From a virus: a stretch of 27,244 nt of DNA. A program made the translations under genes and the position numbers. The stretch spans positions 1 through 27,244 of IMG/VR virus record IMGVR_UViG_3300024518_004217; one strand, 5' to 3'. Below the pieces are notes generated by a model. The model worked only from the letters and a program-made list of their open reading frames with translations. It made no database searches and was not told where the DNA came from. This document shows positions 14,901 to 23,523 of this stretch, one piece after another. Position 1 is the stretch's first letter. Each line of letters starts with the position of its first letter.

Positions 14901-17081
14901 ATGGCCAAGGTACTCGGACCCAGCGCCAGTATCCCCGGCGCTTTCGACGTTCAGACCCCGGACGGGGAGACGTTCGCCGTGACCGAGGATCAGGCGCGGA
15001 TGATCGACCCGGGCGGCGTCGCCGGCGGTCTGCAGGAGCGGTTGCGCGAGATCGAGCGACGCAACGCCCTGCTCGAGTCCGAGCTTCGGGATGCGCGACA
15101 GAGCGGAGAGCAGCGCCGGCAGCAGGACGCCGACCAGTCTCGCCGGGAGGGGGAGTCGCGTTCGCCTGGCCAGGGAGGAAACCCGCTCGCCCCGCTGCCC
15201 CCCATCCTGACGGGCAGCGATCTCCCTCCGCTCTCAAGCCTGGAGCTCGAGCCCGCCCAGGCAGGCGGCGCTGGCGCGTCGGCCCAGTTCGCGCAGAGCC
15301 GCCCGTCTGCCGCAGACGCTGCAGCCCAGGCCCCGTTCCGGCCGCTTCCGGGTGTCACCCCCGACCAGGCAGCGCGCTTCGGCCAGCGCCCTGTGCCCGG
15401 TGCCCAGGCTTCCGACCTGTCGATCCCGCCGATGGGCGGGCCCACCGTCACATCACAGATCGGTCCGCTCCTGACGGGCCGGGGGCAGTCCTTGCAGGAG
15501 GGCCAGCGGCTGGGTGACAGCGGTGGTGGCCCGCCGCAGCAAGGGGTGTTCGCGCAGTCGTCCGGGACCCCAGGACAGGCGCTATCCCCAGAACAGGAAG
15601 CGCTCCCGGGTGGCGCTGGCGAGATCGCGGCGGCCATGGCGGTCTTCGACGCGGCAAACGCCCAGCGCCAGCGTGGCGCCGGTGGCCCTCGCGTGACTGC
15701 TACCGAGACGTTCCGGCAGGAGATCCCCCAACCCACCGCATCCCAGGCGGCGGGGATCGAGGCGGCGGGCCAGTCGCTCGAGGAGCAGCGCACCAACCAG
15801 CAGATCGACGCGGTCATCGCGGCCGAGGGAAAGGCCGAGCGCCTCGAGCAGGCCGCCCGGGCTCGCGCTGCAGGCCAGGAGCAGATGCGCAACTTCGAGG
15901 TGCAGCAGGCAACTCGACGGGAGGCTGCGCTGGCGGGCCTTCGGCGCTTCACCGACGAGACCAACCGGATCAACCAGGAGGTGGCCTCGCGTCGGGTCGA
16001 GCCGTTCCTTTCCCGCAGCACCGGCGCCCGCATCGGAGGAGCGATCTCCATCGGCCTCGGCGCCATCGGGCAGGGGCTCCAGCAGGCCGGCGGCAACCGG
16101 GAGGCGCAGAACACGGCCCTTGGGATCATCAACGACGCGATCGACCGGGACATCGCGGTGCAGCAGGCAAACATCGAGAACGCGCAGCGGGGCGTCCGCC
16201 AGCGCGAGGGGATCTATCAGGAGATGCTGGCCTCCCTCGGCGCCGAGGATCAGGCCGTGGCCGCCACCCGCGCTGCCATGCTCACCGACGTGCAGAATCA
16301 GGTGCAGGCGATCGCCACCCAGGCCGAGGCTGAGGGCGTGCGCAATGAGGCGGGCCAGTTGTTTCAGCAGCTGGGCGTGGCTCAGCAGCAGGCATCGCTC
16401 GCGGGACAGCAGGCCGCGGTGGGTCGTCTCACCATCGAGCGCGAGCAGCGCCAGCGTTCCGGCGGCGGGGGCGGCGGCGGTCCGCGCGTGACGTTCGAGC
16501 AGGCGCTGCAGTCCGTGCGACGCTCCGTCGATGCCGTCCGCGAGACGCGCGAGGTGGACCCGGCCCGCTTGGCCCAACTCTCCGAGCGCATGGCGATCCA
16601 CGCGGGCACCGAAAACGCCTTGGATAATCTCCGGGCGCTCATCCCGAGCACCGGAGACATCGAAGGCATCGGACCCATCGAGGGCGAGCTTCCCGAGCAG
16701 GTCCCCATCCTTTCGGCACTCCTCGGGGGCCCGGGCATTCTCGCCGCGGGCCAGCCGGTCCTGAGCGAGGAAGGGTTCGAGATTCGCCGCCATGTCCAGC
16801 AACTGCGCCTGTTCTTCCAGCGCGCGATTTCTGGCGCACAGATGACGGAGCAGGAGGCGGTGCGTATCCGGCAGGCTCTCGGCCTGCTCGAGACGGGCAA
16901 CGAGCGCGACTTCCGCCGCGCCCTGCAGGTCGCCGCAGAGGTCAGCCGCCGCATCAGGGCAACCACGCTTGCCGGCGCGACGGCGCCGACCCGCGCCGCC
17001 TTGCAGCAGGGCATCGAGGACGTCGGCGGGCTTGCGACGCCCCGCACAGACATCAGCGAGTTTTTGATCCCGGAGCAGTAG
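14901..17081 (+). CDS. Ejection (internal virion) protein, 726 residues
   Basis: The N-terminal region has FDVQTPDGETFAV and a short coiled coil (about 46-80). A long low-complexity Pro/Gly/Gln/Ala region follows (about 80-250), then helical charged sequence rich in Gln, Ala, Arg and Glu. A single Gly/Ile-rich hydrophobic segment at about 374-397 (IGGAISIGLGAIGQG) may be membrane-active. The C-terminal third is helical (LRLFFQRAISGAQMT). It sits in the middle of three likely ejection proteins. No transglycosylase or protease motif was recognised. The start is 3 bases after the previous stop. Confidence 0.65.
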   Translation: MAKVLGPSASIPGAFDVQTPDGETFAVTEDQARMIDPGGVAGGLQERLREIERRNALLESELRDARQSGEQRRQQDADQSRREGESRSPGQGGNPLAPLPPILTGSDLPPLSSLELEPAQAGGAGASAQFAQSRPSAADAAAQAPFRPLPGVTPDQAARFGQRPVPGAQASDLSIPPMGGPTVTSQIGPLLTGRGQSLQEGQRLGDSGGGPPQQGVFAQSSGTPGQALSPEQEALPGGAGEIAAAMAVFDAANAQRQRGAGGPRVTATETFRQEIPQPTASQAAGIEAAGQSLEEQRTNQQIDAVIAAEGKAERLEQAARARAAGQEQMRNFEVQQATRREAALAGLRRFTDETNRINQEVASRRVEPFLSRSTGARIGGAISIGLGAIGQGLQQAGGNREAQNTALGIINDAIDRDIAVQQANIENAQRGVRQREGIYQEMLASLGAEDQAVAATRAAMLTDVQNQVQAIATQAEAEGVRNEAGQLFQQLGVAQQQASLAGQQAAVGRLTIEREQRQRSGGGGGGGPRVTFEQALQSVRRSVDAVRETREVDPARLAQLSERMAIHAGTENALDNLRALIPSTGDIEGIGPIEGELPEQVPILSALLGGPGILAAGQPVLSEEGFEIRRHVQQLRLFFQRAISGAQMTEQEAVRIRQALGLLETGNERDFRRALQVAAEVSRRIRATTLAGATAPTRAALQQGIEDVGGLATPRTDISEFLIPEQ

Positions 17082-17084
17082 ACC

Positions 17085-20024
17085 ATGACGATCCGCATGG
17101 TCGACCAGCAGGGGAACGCGGTCGTTGTCGACTCTCCTGGCGAGGCGATGCGCCTCTGGCGCGCGGGCACCCTGGGGTTCGTCGGCGACACGATCCCCAT
17201 CATCGACGCATCCGGGAGCGTCCAGTCTCTGCGGAACGACCCGGAGGCCATCAGGCAGGCATTCGGCGCCGGGATCCAGCCCGCGACCGAGGGGGCGATC
17301 CAGGCCCACGTAGAGGGGGCGCAGCGCGAGCAGCGCACGGGCTCACTCATCGGCCTCGCGCAGACCGTCCAAGAGGGGCTCGAGGAGGGCGTGGCCCCGG
17401 GCCTCGCAACCCAGGCGCGTGTACAGGAAGGGCTCGTCGGGGAAGCGGCCAACCTCGCGCTGGGCGGTGTCTCGTCTTTTGGAGCCCAGCTTGAGGGCCT
17501 CGCTCGCGGGGAGCAGCTCACCCCCGAGGAGATCGCCGAGCGCATGCGCGAGCGTCGCGAGGACAACGCGGCGCTTTTCACCGGGGCGGAGATCGCCGGG
17601 GCCGTGGCCGGAGCTCGAGGCCCGACACCGGTGGGTGGGGCCGCGGCCCTCGGGGGCCTGGCGGAGCGTGCCGTGCTCGCTGGCACATCTCGGCTGGCGG
17701 AGCGGGGGGCAGCCGGGAGCCTGGCCGCTCGGGCGCTGGGCACCGGCGCCGCTGGGCTGACCGAGGGAGCGATCTTCGGCGCGGGCCACGCTCTCTCCGA
17801 GGACGCGCTCGGACGCGCGGATCTGACAGCAGACCGCCTTGCGGCCGGCATGGGGATGGGTGCGCTCCTGGGCTTCGGCGGCGGCGCCGCGCTCGGAGCT
17901 GGCGCGGCCGCCGGCGGGGACGCCCTCCGAGCCGCAGCCGGCTCAGGCCGTGCCGCGGCCCCGGGCATTCAACGGCTCTGGCAGCGCTCGCAGGGAACCC
18001 GTCTGCGCGAGGGCGTGGCGGAAGCCTTCACCAACGCATCGTCCCTGATGGGGTTCGGCGGGAGCCGGCAGATCATTCGGGAGTCGCTCGCGACTACCCG
18101 GGGCGGCCAGCGCATCCTCCGTGGGGAGCAGGAGATCGAGCGCGGGATCGGAACGTTCCGCCAGTTCCTCGACGACGGAGAAGACCTCGCGCGCCTGATT
18201 CAGGATGGCAGCGTCGGGAATTTCAAGCGCAGCGTCGTCCGTCGCTCGGTTCTGCCGGATGCGGCGCAGTGGCGCACCGCAGCGCAGCGGTCCCGGATGA
18301 GCCCGGAGACGCTGGCCCGCCTGGGCCCGGTCGAACCACGGCTGTCGGGGTCGGCGCAGATGGAGCTCCTGCAGCGCACCCGAGCCTTGGGCGAGGAGAT
18401 GGTGGCCCGGCCCCGCGCACAGTTCCCGTTCTCCAACGCCCCCGGCCGTCGACTGATCGACTTCGCCGATGGCTTCGGGGAGCAGATCAACGCGGCGGTC
18501 ACCCGTGGCGGGCGTGAGGGCGCAGCCGACCTGTTCATCGCGCTCGACAAAATGAAGCGCCGTCTCGGCGCGGAGTGGCGCCGCGCCGACAACTCCCGCA
18601 ACGCGGCAGAGGTGGCGGGGGCGGACGAGTTCCAGACCCTCTACCACCGCTTCCGCAACCACCTCGAAGACACCGCGTTTTATGGGGAGGCGGCGAACAT
18701 CCAGCGGGAGGTCAACGCCACGTGGACGCCGTTTATCGCCAACGCCCGCCAGTTCAGCCCCAAATTCATGTCCCGCTCCGGCGAGAAGCTGGCCGGAGAC
18801 GTGCGCGACCAGTTCACTGGAGACCCCCGCAAGATCGCGCGCCACCTCAACAGCCTCGGCACAGGCGCGGGCGCGCTCGACGATGAGATTTTCCGCCGGC
18901 ACGTGCGCACCCAGCAGGCTCTGAACGAGGCCATCGTCAAAAACATGGACCTGCCGCCAGAGCTCGCGGCACAGGTACGCGCCCGCCGCGCGAGCATGGA
19001 CAAGTTCGCGACGCAGCTCGACGACCTCACCGCAACGGTGGAGGCCCGGAACCAGTTCCGCGAGCTTCAGCAGACCGCGCAGACCAACAGCCAGCTTTCC
19101 ACCCTGCTCCCCGCTGGCGTGGGCCTCGCGATTGGCGGCCCCGGCGGAGCCCTGGCAGGCGCCGGGCTGGCCGCGCTGGCCCGCCCCGACTCGGTGATTC
19201 GAGCGATCGCGACCATCGAACAGATCGCCAACACGGTCAATCGACGGGTCGAGGGCGGGGTGGCCGGCTACATCCGCAGGAGCATCCAGCAGGGCCGGGC
19301 GGCTGTGGGCAGGGGGGCCAACGCAGACGCCCTCGCGCGCCGGGCCCCGGCTCAGTTCGCGGTGGCCGATTACGAAGACCGCGTAAACTCAATCCTCGAG
19401 TTCACCGGCCGTCCACAGGAGGCCAGCGAGAGAATCGCCCAGCAAACCGAGGGGTTGGCCGAGGCGGCCCCCAACGTACACACACAGACCATGCTCGCGA
19501 CCCAGCGGGGTGCAGCGTTTCTGCGGCGCCACATCCCCCCGGCCTCTCTGCCGCGCATCGGGCCCCAGTCCATGCTCCCCCGCCGCCCGCCATCCGACGT
19601 AGAGATCGACACGTTTATGAGGTATGTGCGGGCCGTAGACTCCCCCACTTCCATCATTGACGACCTCGAGGATGGGCGTTTGAGTGCCGCGGCGGTTGAG
19701 GCAATGCGGGCCGTGTACCCCGCAATGTACGAGCAGGTGGTGTCCAACGTGGTCGAAGCCATGGCGGAGGAGCGGGAGCCGGTGCCCTACGAGGCGAGGT
19801 TGCAACTCTCCACGCTGCTCGGAGTGCCGTTTGATCCGAGCCTCGAGCCGCAGAGCATCCAGCGACTGCAAATCAGCGTCTCGGGTGCTAACGTCCCGAC
19901 GGGCATCCCCGAGGAGCAGGCCGCGGGGGGCACACCGCCGGCCCCGTCGGCGCGGACAGACCTGGCGGGCAACGTGTTGAGCGACGCACAGGGCCTCGAG
20001 CAGAGACGCACCGAGCCCCGGTAA
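17085..20024 (+). CDS. Ejection (internal virion) protein, 979 residues
   Basis: Start ATG 17085 with GGAG upstream, 3 bases after the preceding stop. The N-terminal module (residues 1-70; GNAVVVDSPGEAMRL, GFVGDTIPIID) is a compact beta/alpha unit, followed by helices. Three Gly/Ala-rich hydrophobic stretches occur at about 162-205, 250-285 and 674-702 (AGVGLAIGGPGGALAG), which could insert in or line a membrane channel. The remainder is helical and charged. Size, composition and place make it the T7 gp16/P22 gp16-20-like long ejection protein of this phage. No peptidoglycan-cutting motif is visible, so wall passage may rely on another virion part. Confidence 0.65.
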   Translation: MTIRMVDQQGNAVVVDSPGEAMRLWRAGTLGFVGDTIPIIDASGSVQSLRNDPEAIRQAFGAGIQPATEGAIQAHVEGAQREQRTGSLIGLAQTVQEGLEEGVAPGLATQARVQEGLVGEAANLALGGVSSFGAQLEGLARGEQLTPEEIAERMRERREDNAALFTGAEIAGAVAGARGPTPVGGAAALGGLAERAVLAGTSRLAERGAAGSLAARALGTGAAGLTEGAIFGAGHALSEDALGRADLTADRLAAGMGMGALLGFGGGAALGAGAAAGGDALRAAAGSGRAAAPGIQRLWQRSQGTRLREGVAEAFTNASSLMGFGGSRQIIRESLATTRGGQRILRGEQEIERGIGTFRQFLDDGEDLARLIQDGSVGNFKRSVVRRSVLPDAAQWRTAAQRSRMSPETLARLGPVEPRLSGSAQMELLQRTRALGEEMVARPRAQFPFSNAPGRRLIDFADGFGEQINAAVTRGGREGAADLFIALDKMKRRLGAEWRRADNSRNAAEVAGADEFQTLYHRFRNHLEDTAFYGEAANIQREVNATWTPFIANARQFSPKFMSRSGEKLAGDVRDQFTGDPRKIARHLNSLGTGAGALDDEIFRRHVRTQQALNEAIVKNMDLPPELAAQVRARRASMDKFATQLDDLTATVEARNQFRELQQTAQTNSQLSTLLPAGVGLAIGGPGGALAGAGLAALARPDSVIRAIATIEQIANTVNRRVEGGVAGYIRRSIQQGRAAVGRGANADALARRAPAQFAVADYEDRVNSILEFTGRPQEASERIAQQTEGLAEAAPNVHTQTMLATQRGAAFLRRHIPPASLPRIGPQSMLPRRPPSDVEIDTFMRYVRAVDSPTSIIDDLEDGRLSAAAVEAMRAVYPAMYEQVVSNVVEAMAEEREPVPYEARLQLSTLLGVPFDPSLEPQSIQRLQISVSGANVPTGIPEEQAAGGTPPAPSARTDLAGNVLSDAQGLEQRRTEPR

Positions 20025-20036
20025 GGAGACGAGGAT

Positions 20037-20438
20037 ATGGGAGATTCCCCCATCGTAGTGAAGGCCATTCCCATTCAGGCGCCGATCGAGGTCTACGTGC
20101 GGGCGACCGTTGCCGCGTCGGAGTCGATCCGGTTGCCCGACGAGTTCAAGAGAAACCACGTCTCGGTCCAGGCGGATGGAGAGGACGTGTATGTGCGGTT
20201 CGGCATCACGGCCCAGACCGCGGACGACACGGCCGTGAGCGCCCTTGGGCCCCCGATTGTGGCTGCCGTCAACGGCACCGCGAAGGTCGCCAACGGAACC
20301 ACCGAGCGGTTCGATCTCGAAAAGATGTTCGGGAGCGAGCATGCCGATGGCGGGGATATCTTCATGGCCCACATCTCGCCGGTGGGCGGACAGTTCATGC
20401 GCTTCTGGCGCTCGAGCGGGCGCGTAGTCCCGACCTGA
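20037..20438 (+). CDS. Small structural protein, beta-rich
   Basis: 133 residues, ribosome site GGAGACGAGG before ATG 20037. Alternating strands (IQAPIEVYVRATVA, HVSVQADGEDVYVRF) suggest a compact beta-sandwich. No cysteine, signal or membrane segment. It is the first gene after the ejection set and before the fibre-like genes, so it may be a tail or fibre connector. No family is recognised. Confidence 0.6.
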   Translation: MGDSPIVVKAIPIQAPIEVYVRATVAASESIRLPDEFKRNHVSVQADGEDVYVRFGITAQTADDTAVSALGPPIVAAVNGTAKVANGTTERFDLEKMFGSEHADGGDIFMAHISPVGGQFMRFWRSSGRVVPT

Positions 20439-20448
20439 GCGAGGGCAG

Positions 20449-21051
20449 ATGATTCTGCGCCCGTTCAACGTCAACTCTCGGGGCACCCGATACTCGTTCA
20501 TCGACCAGCTGGCCGTCGACTCCGACGCGGAGCGCGCCGCGATCCAACAGGCCGTGCAGCTGCAGCTCGCCCTGATGCCCGAGGACGCCAAGTGTGCGGC
20601 GCTGGGGATCGCGGAGACGGGCACCTTCGGCAACATCCAACTCGGGGTGTACGACGGCTCGACCCTCACGGGTGCGTTCCTTCTGACGTCGCTCGACTAC
20701 CAGTCCGGTCCATGGGCCGACCTCGTAGACTGGCAGGTCACGAGCTCCGATCCCGCGGTGTTCCACGGCCGCCCGATGCCAGGCTTTCCCGCCCTGTCGC
20801 TAGCCGATTCGCTGGATCTGTCTGTCGACGCTGCACACCACATGCTTGCCCGCCGGATACAGTCCGTGGGTGGCCATGACGTGAAGTTCCAGCGCCTGAG
20901 CTGGGCTGTGTTCAAGGGCAGGGCCGACCCGCGGTCCCGTGCAGCCAACCGCGTGCACGACAAGGCCGCGGCGGACGGGCGGTTTCGCATGACGGAGGCG
21001 CCCGACGGCAATGATGCGACGCTGACCCGGGTGGACATCGAGCTGGCCTGA
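20449..21051 (+). CDS. Structural protein of unknown type
   Basis: 200 residues from ATG 20449, with GAGGG upstream. Residues 1-60 begin MILRPFNVNSRGTRYS and include a helical Gln/Ala segment. A beta-type middle follows (about 60-110, GNIQLGVYDGSTL, FLLTSLDYQSG), then a mixed C-terminal half with two histidine-containing helices. The stop overlaps the next start as TGATG. It is encoded directly upstream of the choice-of-anchor-like protein and may be its partner or tail attachment piece. No known family is recognised. Confidence 0.6.
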   Translation: MILRPFNVNSRGTRYSFIDQLAVDSDAERAAIQQAVQLQLALMPEDAKCAALGIAETGTFGNIQLGVYDGSTLTGAFLLTSLDYQSGPWADLVDWQVTSSDPAVFHGRPMPGFPALSLADSLDLSVDAAHHMLARRIQSVGGHDVKFQRLSWAVFKGRADPRSRAANRVHDKAAADGRFRMTEAPDGNDATLTRVDIELA

Positions 21052-22292
21052 TGCCGACCGTGATCTCGACCGCGAGCGTTGCGCAGGCGATCGATGAAAC
21101 GTACGGGTTCGACAACCTAGCCCCGCTCGCTGGCACGTGGCGGAACATTTCTTGGCCATCCAACACGCCGCTCGTGTGGGGGAGGCAGGCCGGAAAGTTC
21201 ACCTTCGACTTCGAAGAGGTGGTGTTCAAGTTCTCGAACATGACCCCCGCCATCCCGGCGGACGCCAAGATCGTGAGCGCCATCCTTCGCGGGCGTGCAA
21301 CCCAGACCTCGACGCCAGCTACGTTCTTTACCGTGATCCAGGTGAACGTGAACGACGGGCACTGGAACCTGCCGAGCGCATCGGGGTGGCGCACCGCGAG
21401 CCCGGTGGGAACGCCGTCCGAGGCGGATGTGCACGTGCGGAACCTCGGGCTCGGCACGATCGTGGACACGGCGGTAGCACCCACGCACCCGTGGGCGATC
21501 CGCGACAACACGGCGAGCCGCTACCTACGAGCTGGACAGGGTGTCGAGGTTGCGGTGGCCGGTACGCTCGGGTTCGTGGACATCACACTGAACCGGCTGG
21601 GTGCGGTGGGTGTCGGCAACGTCTGGTGCGAGGTCTATTCGCAGGACGCCGATGGGCTGGCCGACACGCTCCTCGCGACGAGCACGACGCGCCTGGCCTC
21701 AGCGGTCCCCGCGGCCGCGGCGCCGTTCCGGTTCACATTCCCTGCGCCGGAGCAGATCGCCCTGACGCTGGGGCAGGACATCGTGGTGGTCCTCAATGGC
21801 GACTACCCGGTCTCTGCAACGCAGAACATCGCCATGTGGTGGACGCCCACCGGCGGAGCTCACGGAGCCTTCCAGCTCGACGGCACGGGGATCGGGCTCG
21901 ACGACCAGAACTACCCGATGCAGGACAGCTTTAGGACGATCCCGACAACCGCCGGGTTCGTGGTGTGGGTCGCCCCACGGTTCTTCGTTGGCGTCGACTA
22001 TGACACCCCTTCGTTTGCCGCGCTGCTCCAGGCGTTCCTTCACTCCGGCAGCTATACCGAGGGCGATCCGTTTGCAGTGAGCGTGGCGCGCAACCTGCTG
22101 TTTTTCCCCGCCGGCACCGCTGACCGCCGCTGGGCCAACTTCGCCCACGCCTCCCCGTCTGTGCAGCTGATCGTGGAGTGGACGATCCTGCCTGACAGGC
22201 TATTTCTGCTATCGTCCCGCGGGACCCAGCGCCATAATCTGAAGGCGGCCACGTCCCGCCGGTTCCTGCTACCCGTCAAGAGGATCGAATGA
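21051..22292 (+). CDS. Fibre or adhesin protein with a choice-of-anchor-like domain
   Basis: 413 residues, beta-rich throughout. Residues about 1-140 look like a jelly-roll type domain (FTFDFEEVVFKFSNM, ILRGRATQT). Residues about 165-275 resemble choice-of-anchor R-type domains (GNVWCEVYSQDADGLADTLL, FTFPAPEQIALTLGQDIVVV), beta-sandwiches found in many surface and fibre proteins. The C-terminal 70 residues turn basic and hydrophobic (LFLLSSRGTQRHN). Probably a virion surface protein that contacts host glycans or forms a fibre. No depolymerase motif is visible. Its stop overlaps the next gene (ATGA). Confidence 0.6.
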   Translation: MPTVISTASVAQAIDETYGFDNLAPLAGTWRNISWPSNTPLVWGRQAGKFTFDFEEVVFKFSNMTPAIPADAKIVSAILRGRATQTSTPATFFTVIQVNVNDGHWNLPSASGWRTASPVGTPSEADVHVRNLGLGTIVDTAVAPTHPWAIRDNTASRYLRAGQGVEVAVAGTLGFVDITLNRLGAVGVGNVWCEVYSQDADGLADTLLATSTTRLASAVPAAAAPFRFTFPAPEQIALTLGQDIVVVLNGDYPVSATQNIAMWWTPTGGAHGAFQLDGTGIGLDDQNYPMQDSFRTIPTTAGFVVWVAPRFFVGVDYDTPSFAALLQAFLHSGSYTEGDPFAVSVARNLLFFPAGTADRRWANFAHASPSVQLIVEWTILPDRLFLLSSRGTQRHNLKAATSRRFLLPVKRIE

Positions 22293-22774
22293 GTGCACCC
22301 AAGTCCAGCGTAACGCGCACGGTCGATACCACCGGCGACGAGATCAAGAGTTTCCAAGATGGCTTGACCGTCCCGGGCGCTCGCGAGGTTCAGGGTATGG
22401 CCCTCGACCCTGAGATACAGGGCTGTCTGCTCACCAACGGGGTGACCAACGGCACGGCCGTCGATCAGGAAACGGTCACCGCGACCGCCGGGGCCCTGCT
22501 GTTCCGAGCCGACGCAATCCTCACCGACCCGGCTCCGTCAGGGGACCGGTGGCTGATGGTGTTCGACAAAGCGGGCGCCGCGATCAACACCGACCTGCCG
22601 ATCCTCCGCTCGCCCAAGCTGGTGGGTGGGTTCGCCAGCATCGACCTCGGGGTCTACGGGATCCAGGCCACCCTTGGCTTGGTCGTGGCGCTGTCCACCA
22701 CACCCGATGCCCTCACCCTGAGCACCGTTGGCGACGGGTTCTTTCAGTACGCCTATTCGCTGCCGTCCACGTGA
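22289..22774 (+). CDS. Small fibre-region protein
   Basis: 161 residues, starting at an ATGA overlap. Ser/Thr/Gly-rich beta-type sequence with an N-terminal polar segment (about 1-30), one cysteine in GCLLTNG, and a hydrophobic beta centre (ALLFRADAILTD, WLMVFDKAG). The segment from about 62 to 158 reads like a single beta-sandwich. It lies between the choice-of-anchor-like protein and the paired paralogues, so it is likely part of the same adhesion module. Specific function not recognised. Confidence 0.55.
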   Translation: MSAPKSSVTRTVDTTGDEIKSFQDGLTVPGAREVQGMALDPEIQGCLLTNGVTNGTAVDQETVTATAGALLFRADAILTDPAPSGDRWLMVFDKAGAAINTDLPILRSPKLVGGFASIDLGVYGIQATLGLVVALSTTPDALTLSTVGDGFFQYAYSLPST

Positions 22775-22782
22775 GGTGAAGC

Positions 22783-23520
22783 ATGGCACTCGCAACAGGT
22801 AGCGGCGTGAGGCCCGGCGCGGGCGGGGAGCTCGCCTTCGAGTGGAATCACACCGATCTCTCGCAGTTCGTGAGCGCCGGGGCGATGGACCTTGCGCAGG
22901 GAGGCGGCGGCGGAGCGTGGTCGGTATCGAACGTGGCCGAGCGCGGCAACTGCCTGCTCTACACCCCAGCCGGTGGGACCGGCGTCACCGAGATCGCGAT
23001 GTTCTCCCCGTCTCTCATCCACCCCACCGAGCGCAGGGATCTCGTCGTGGAGATGGAGCTCTACGATGCCACGTTTGGCAGCGGGTACGTCGGCCCGTTC
23101 GTGTTGGCCGACGCGGACACGCCAGCTCACGGGTTCGGTCACTTCGGCTCGGGCGTCCTCGAGTGGCAGCTGCTCCTGAACAATAGCGTCGTGGAGCATG
23201 ACGCCAGCACAGGGATCCAGGGCGATCGGTTCGCGCGCTACTTCATCCGCGGCCGCAAGCCAGCGGGGGCGGCGCCAGAGGTGTCGTCCTTCTTCGAGGC
23301 GTGGACGACGGTTGCGACGGCAGCGCCCCGGCCCCGCCGCAGCGGCAGCAGCGTTCCCATCCGCGGGTCGCTCAACAACTTCGGGAACAACAGCACCCTG
23401 GGAGCCACCTGGAACGCGCTGGACTGCAACCGCTTTGGCCTCGTGGTCGGCTCTAACGCTGGCGCTGCCCCGCCCCCCTCGATCCGCATCCTCGACTTCA
23501 AGGTCTACGTGGTGGGGTGA
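22783..23520 (+). CDS. Receptor-binding-type protein, paralogue A
   Basis: 245 residues; AGGTGA before ATG 22783. Its sequence lines up end to end with the next gene: GELAFEWNHTDLSQF versus GELVFEWNKVDISQW, PTERRDLVVEMEL versus PTTRRDFSIEVEF, the RGxKPAG loop, GNNSTLGATWNALDC versus GNNTTFNASWNAIEC, and ILDFKVYVVG versus ILDYRVYLVG. The pattern of strands, with a closing 'ildykVyvvg' strand, suggests a LamG/concanavalin-like jelly roll. It is a plausible tail spike or receptor-binding head, but no fold is proven. The middle (RDLVVEMELYDATFG) has diverged most from its partner. Confidence 0.65.
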   Translation: MALATGSGVRPGAGGELAFEWNHTDLSQFVSAGAMDLAQGGGGGAWSVSNVAERGNCLLYTPAGGTGVTEIAMFSPSLIHPTERRDLVVEMELYDATFGSGYVGPFVLADADTPAHGFGHFGSGVLEWQLLLNNSVVEHDASTGIQGDRFARYFIRGRKPAGAAPEVSSFFEAWTTVATAAPRPRRSGSSVPIRGSLNNFGNNSTLGATWNALDCNRFGLVVGSNAGAAPPPSIRILDFKVYVVG

Positions 23521-23523
23521 GCT

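Noticed and set aside
15582-17968. Minus-strand open frames of 575 and 528 codons opposite the ejection genes
   Set aside because: Same antisense effect. They overlap each other and good plus-strand genes, and have no sensible starts or motifs.
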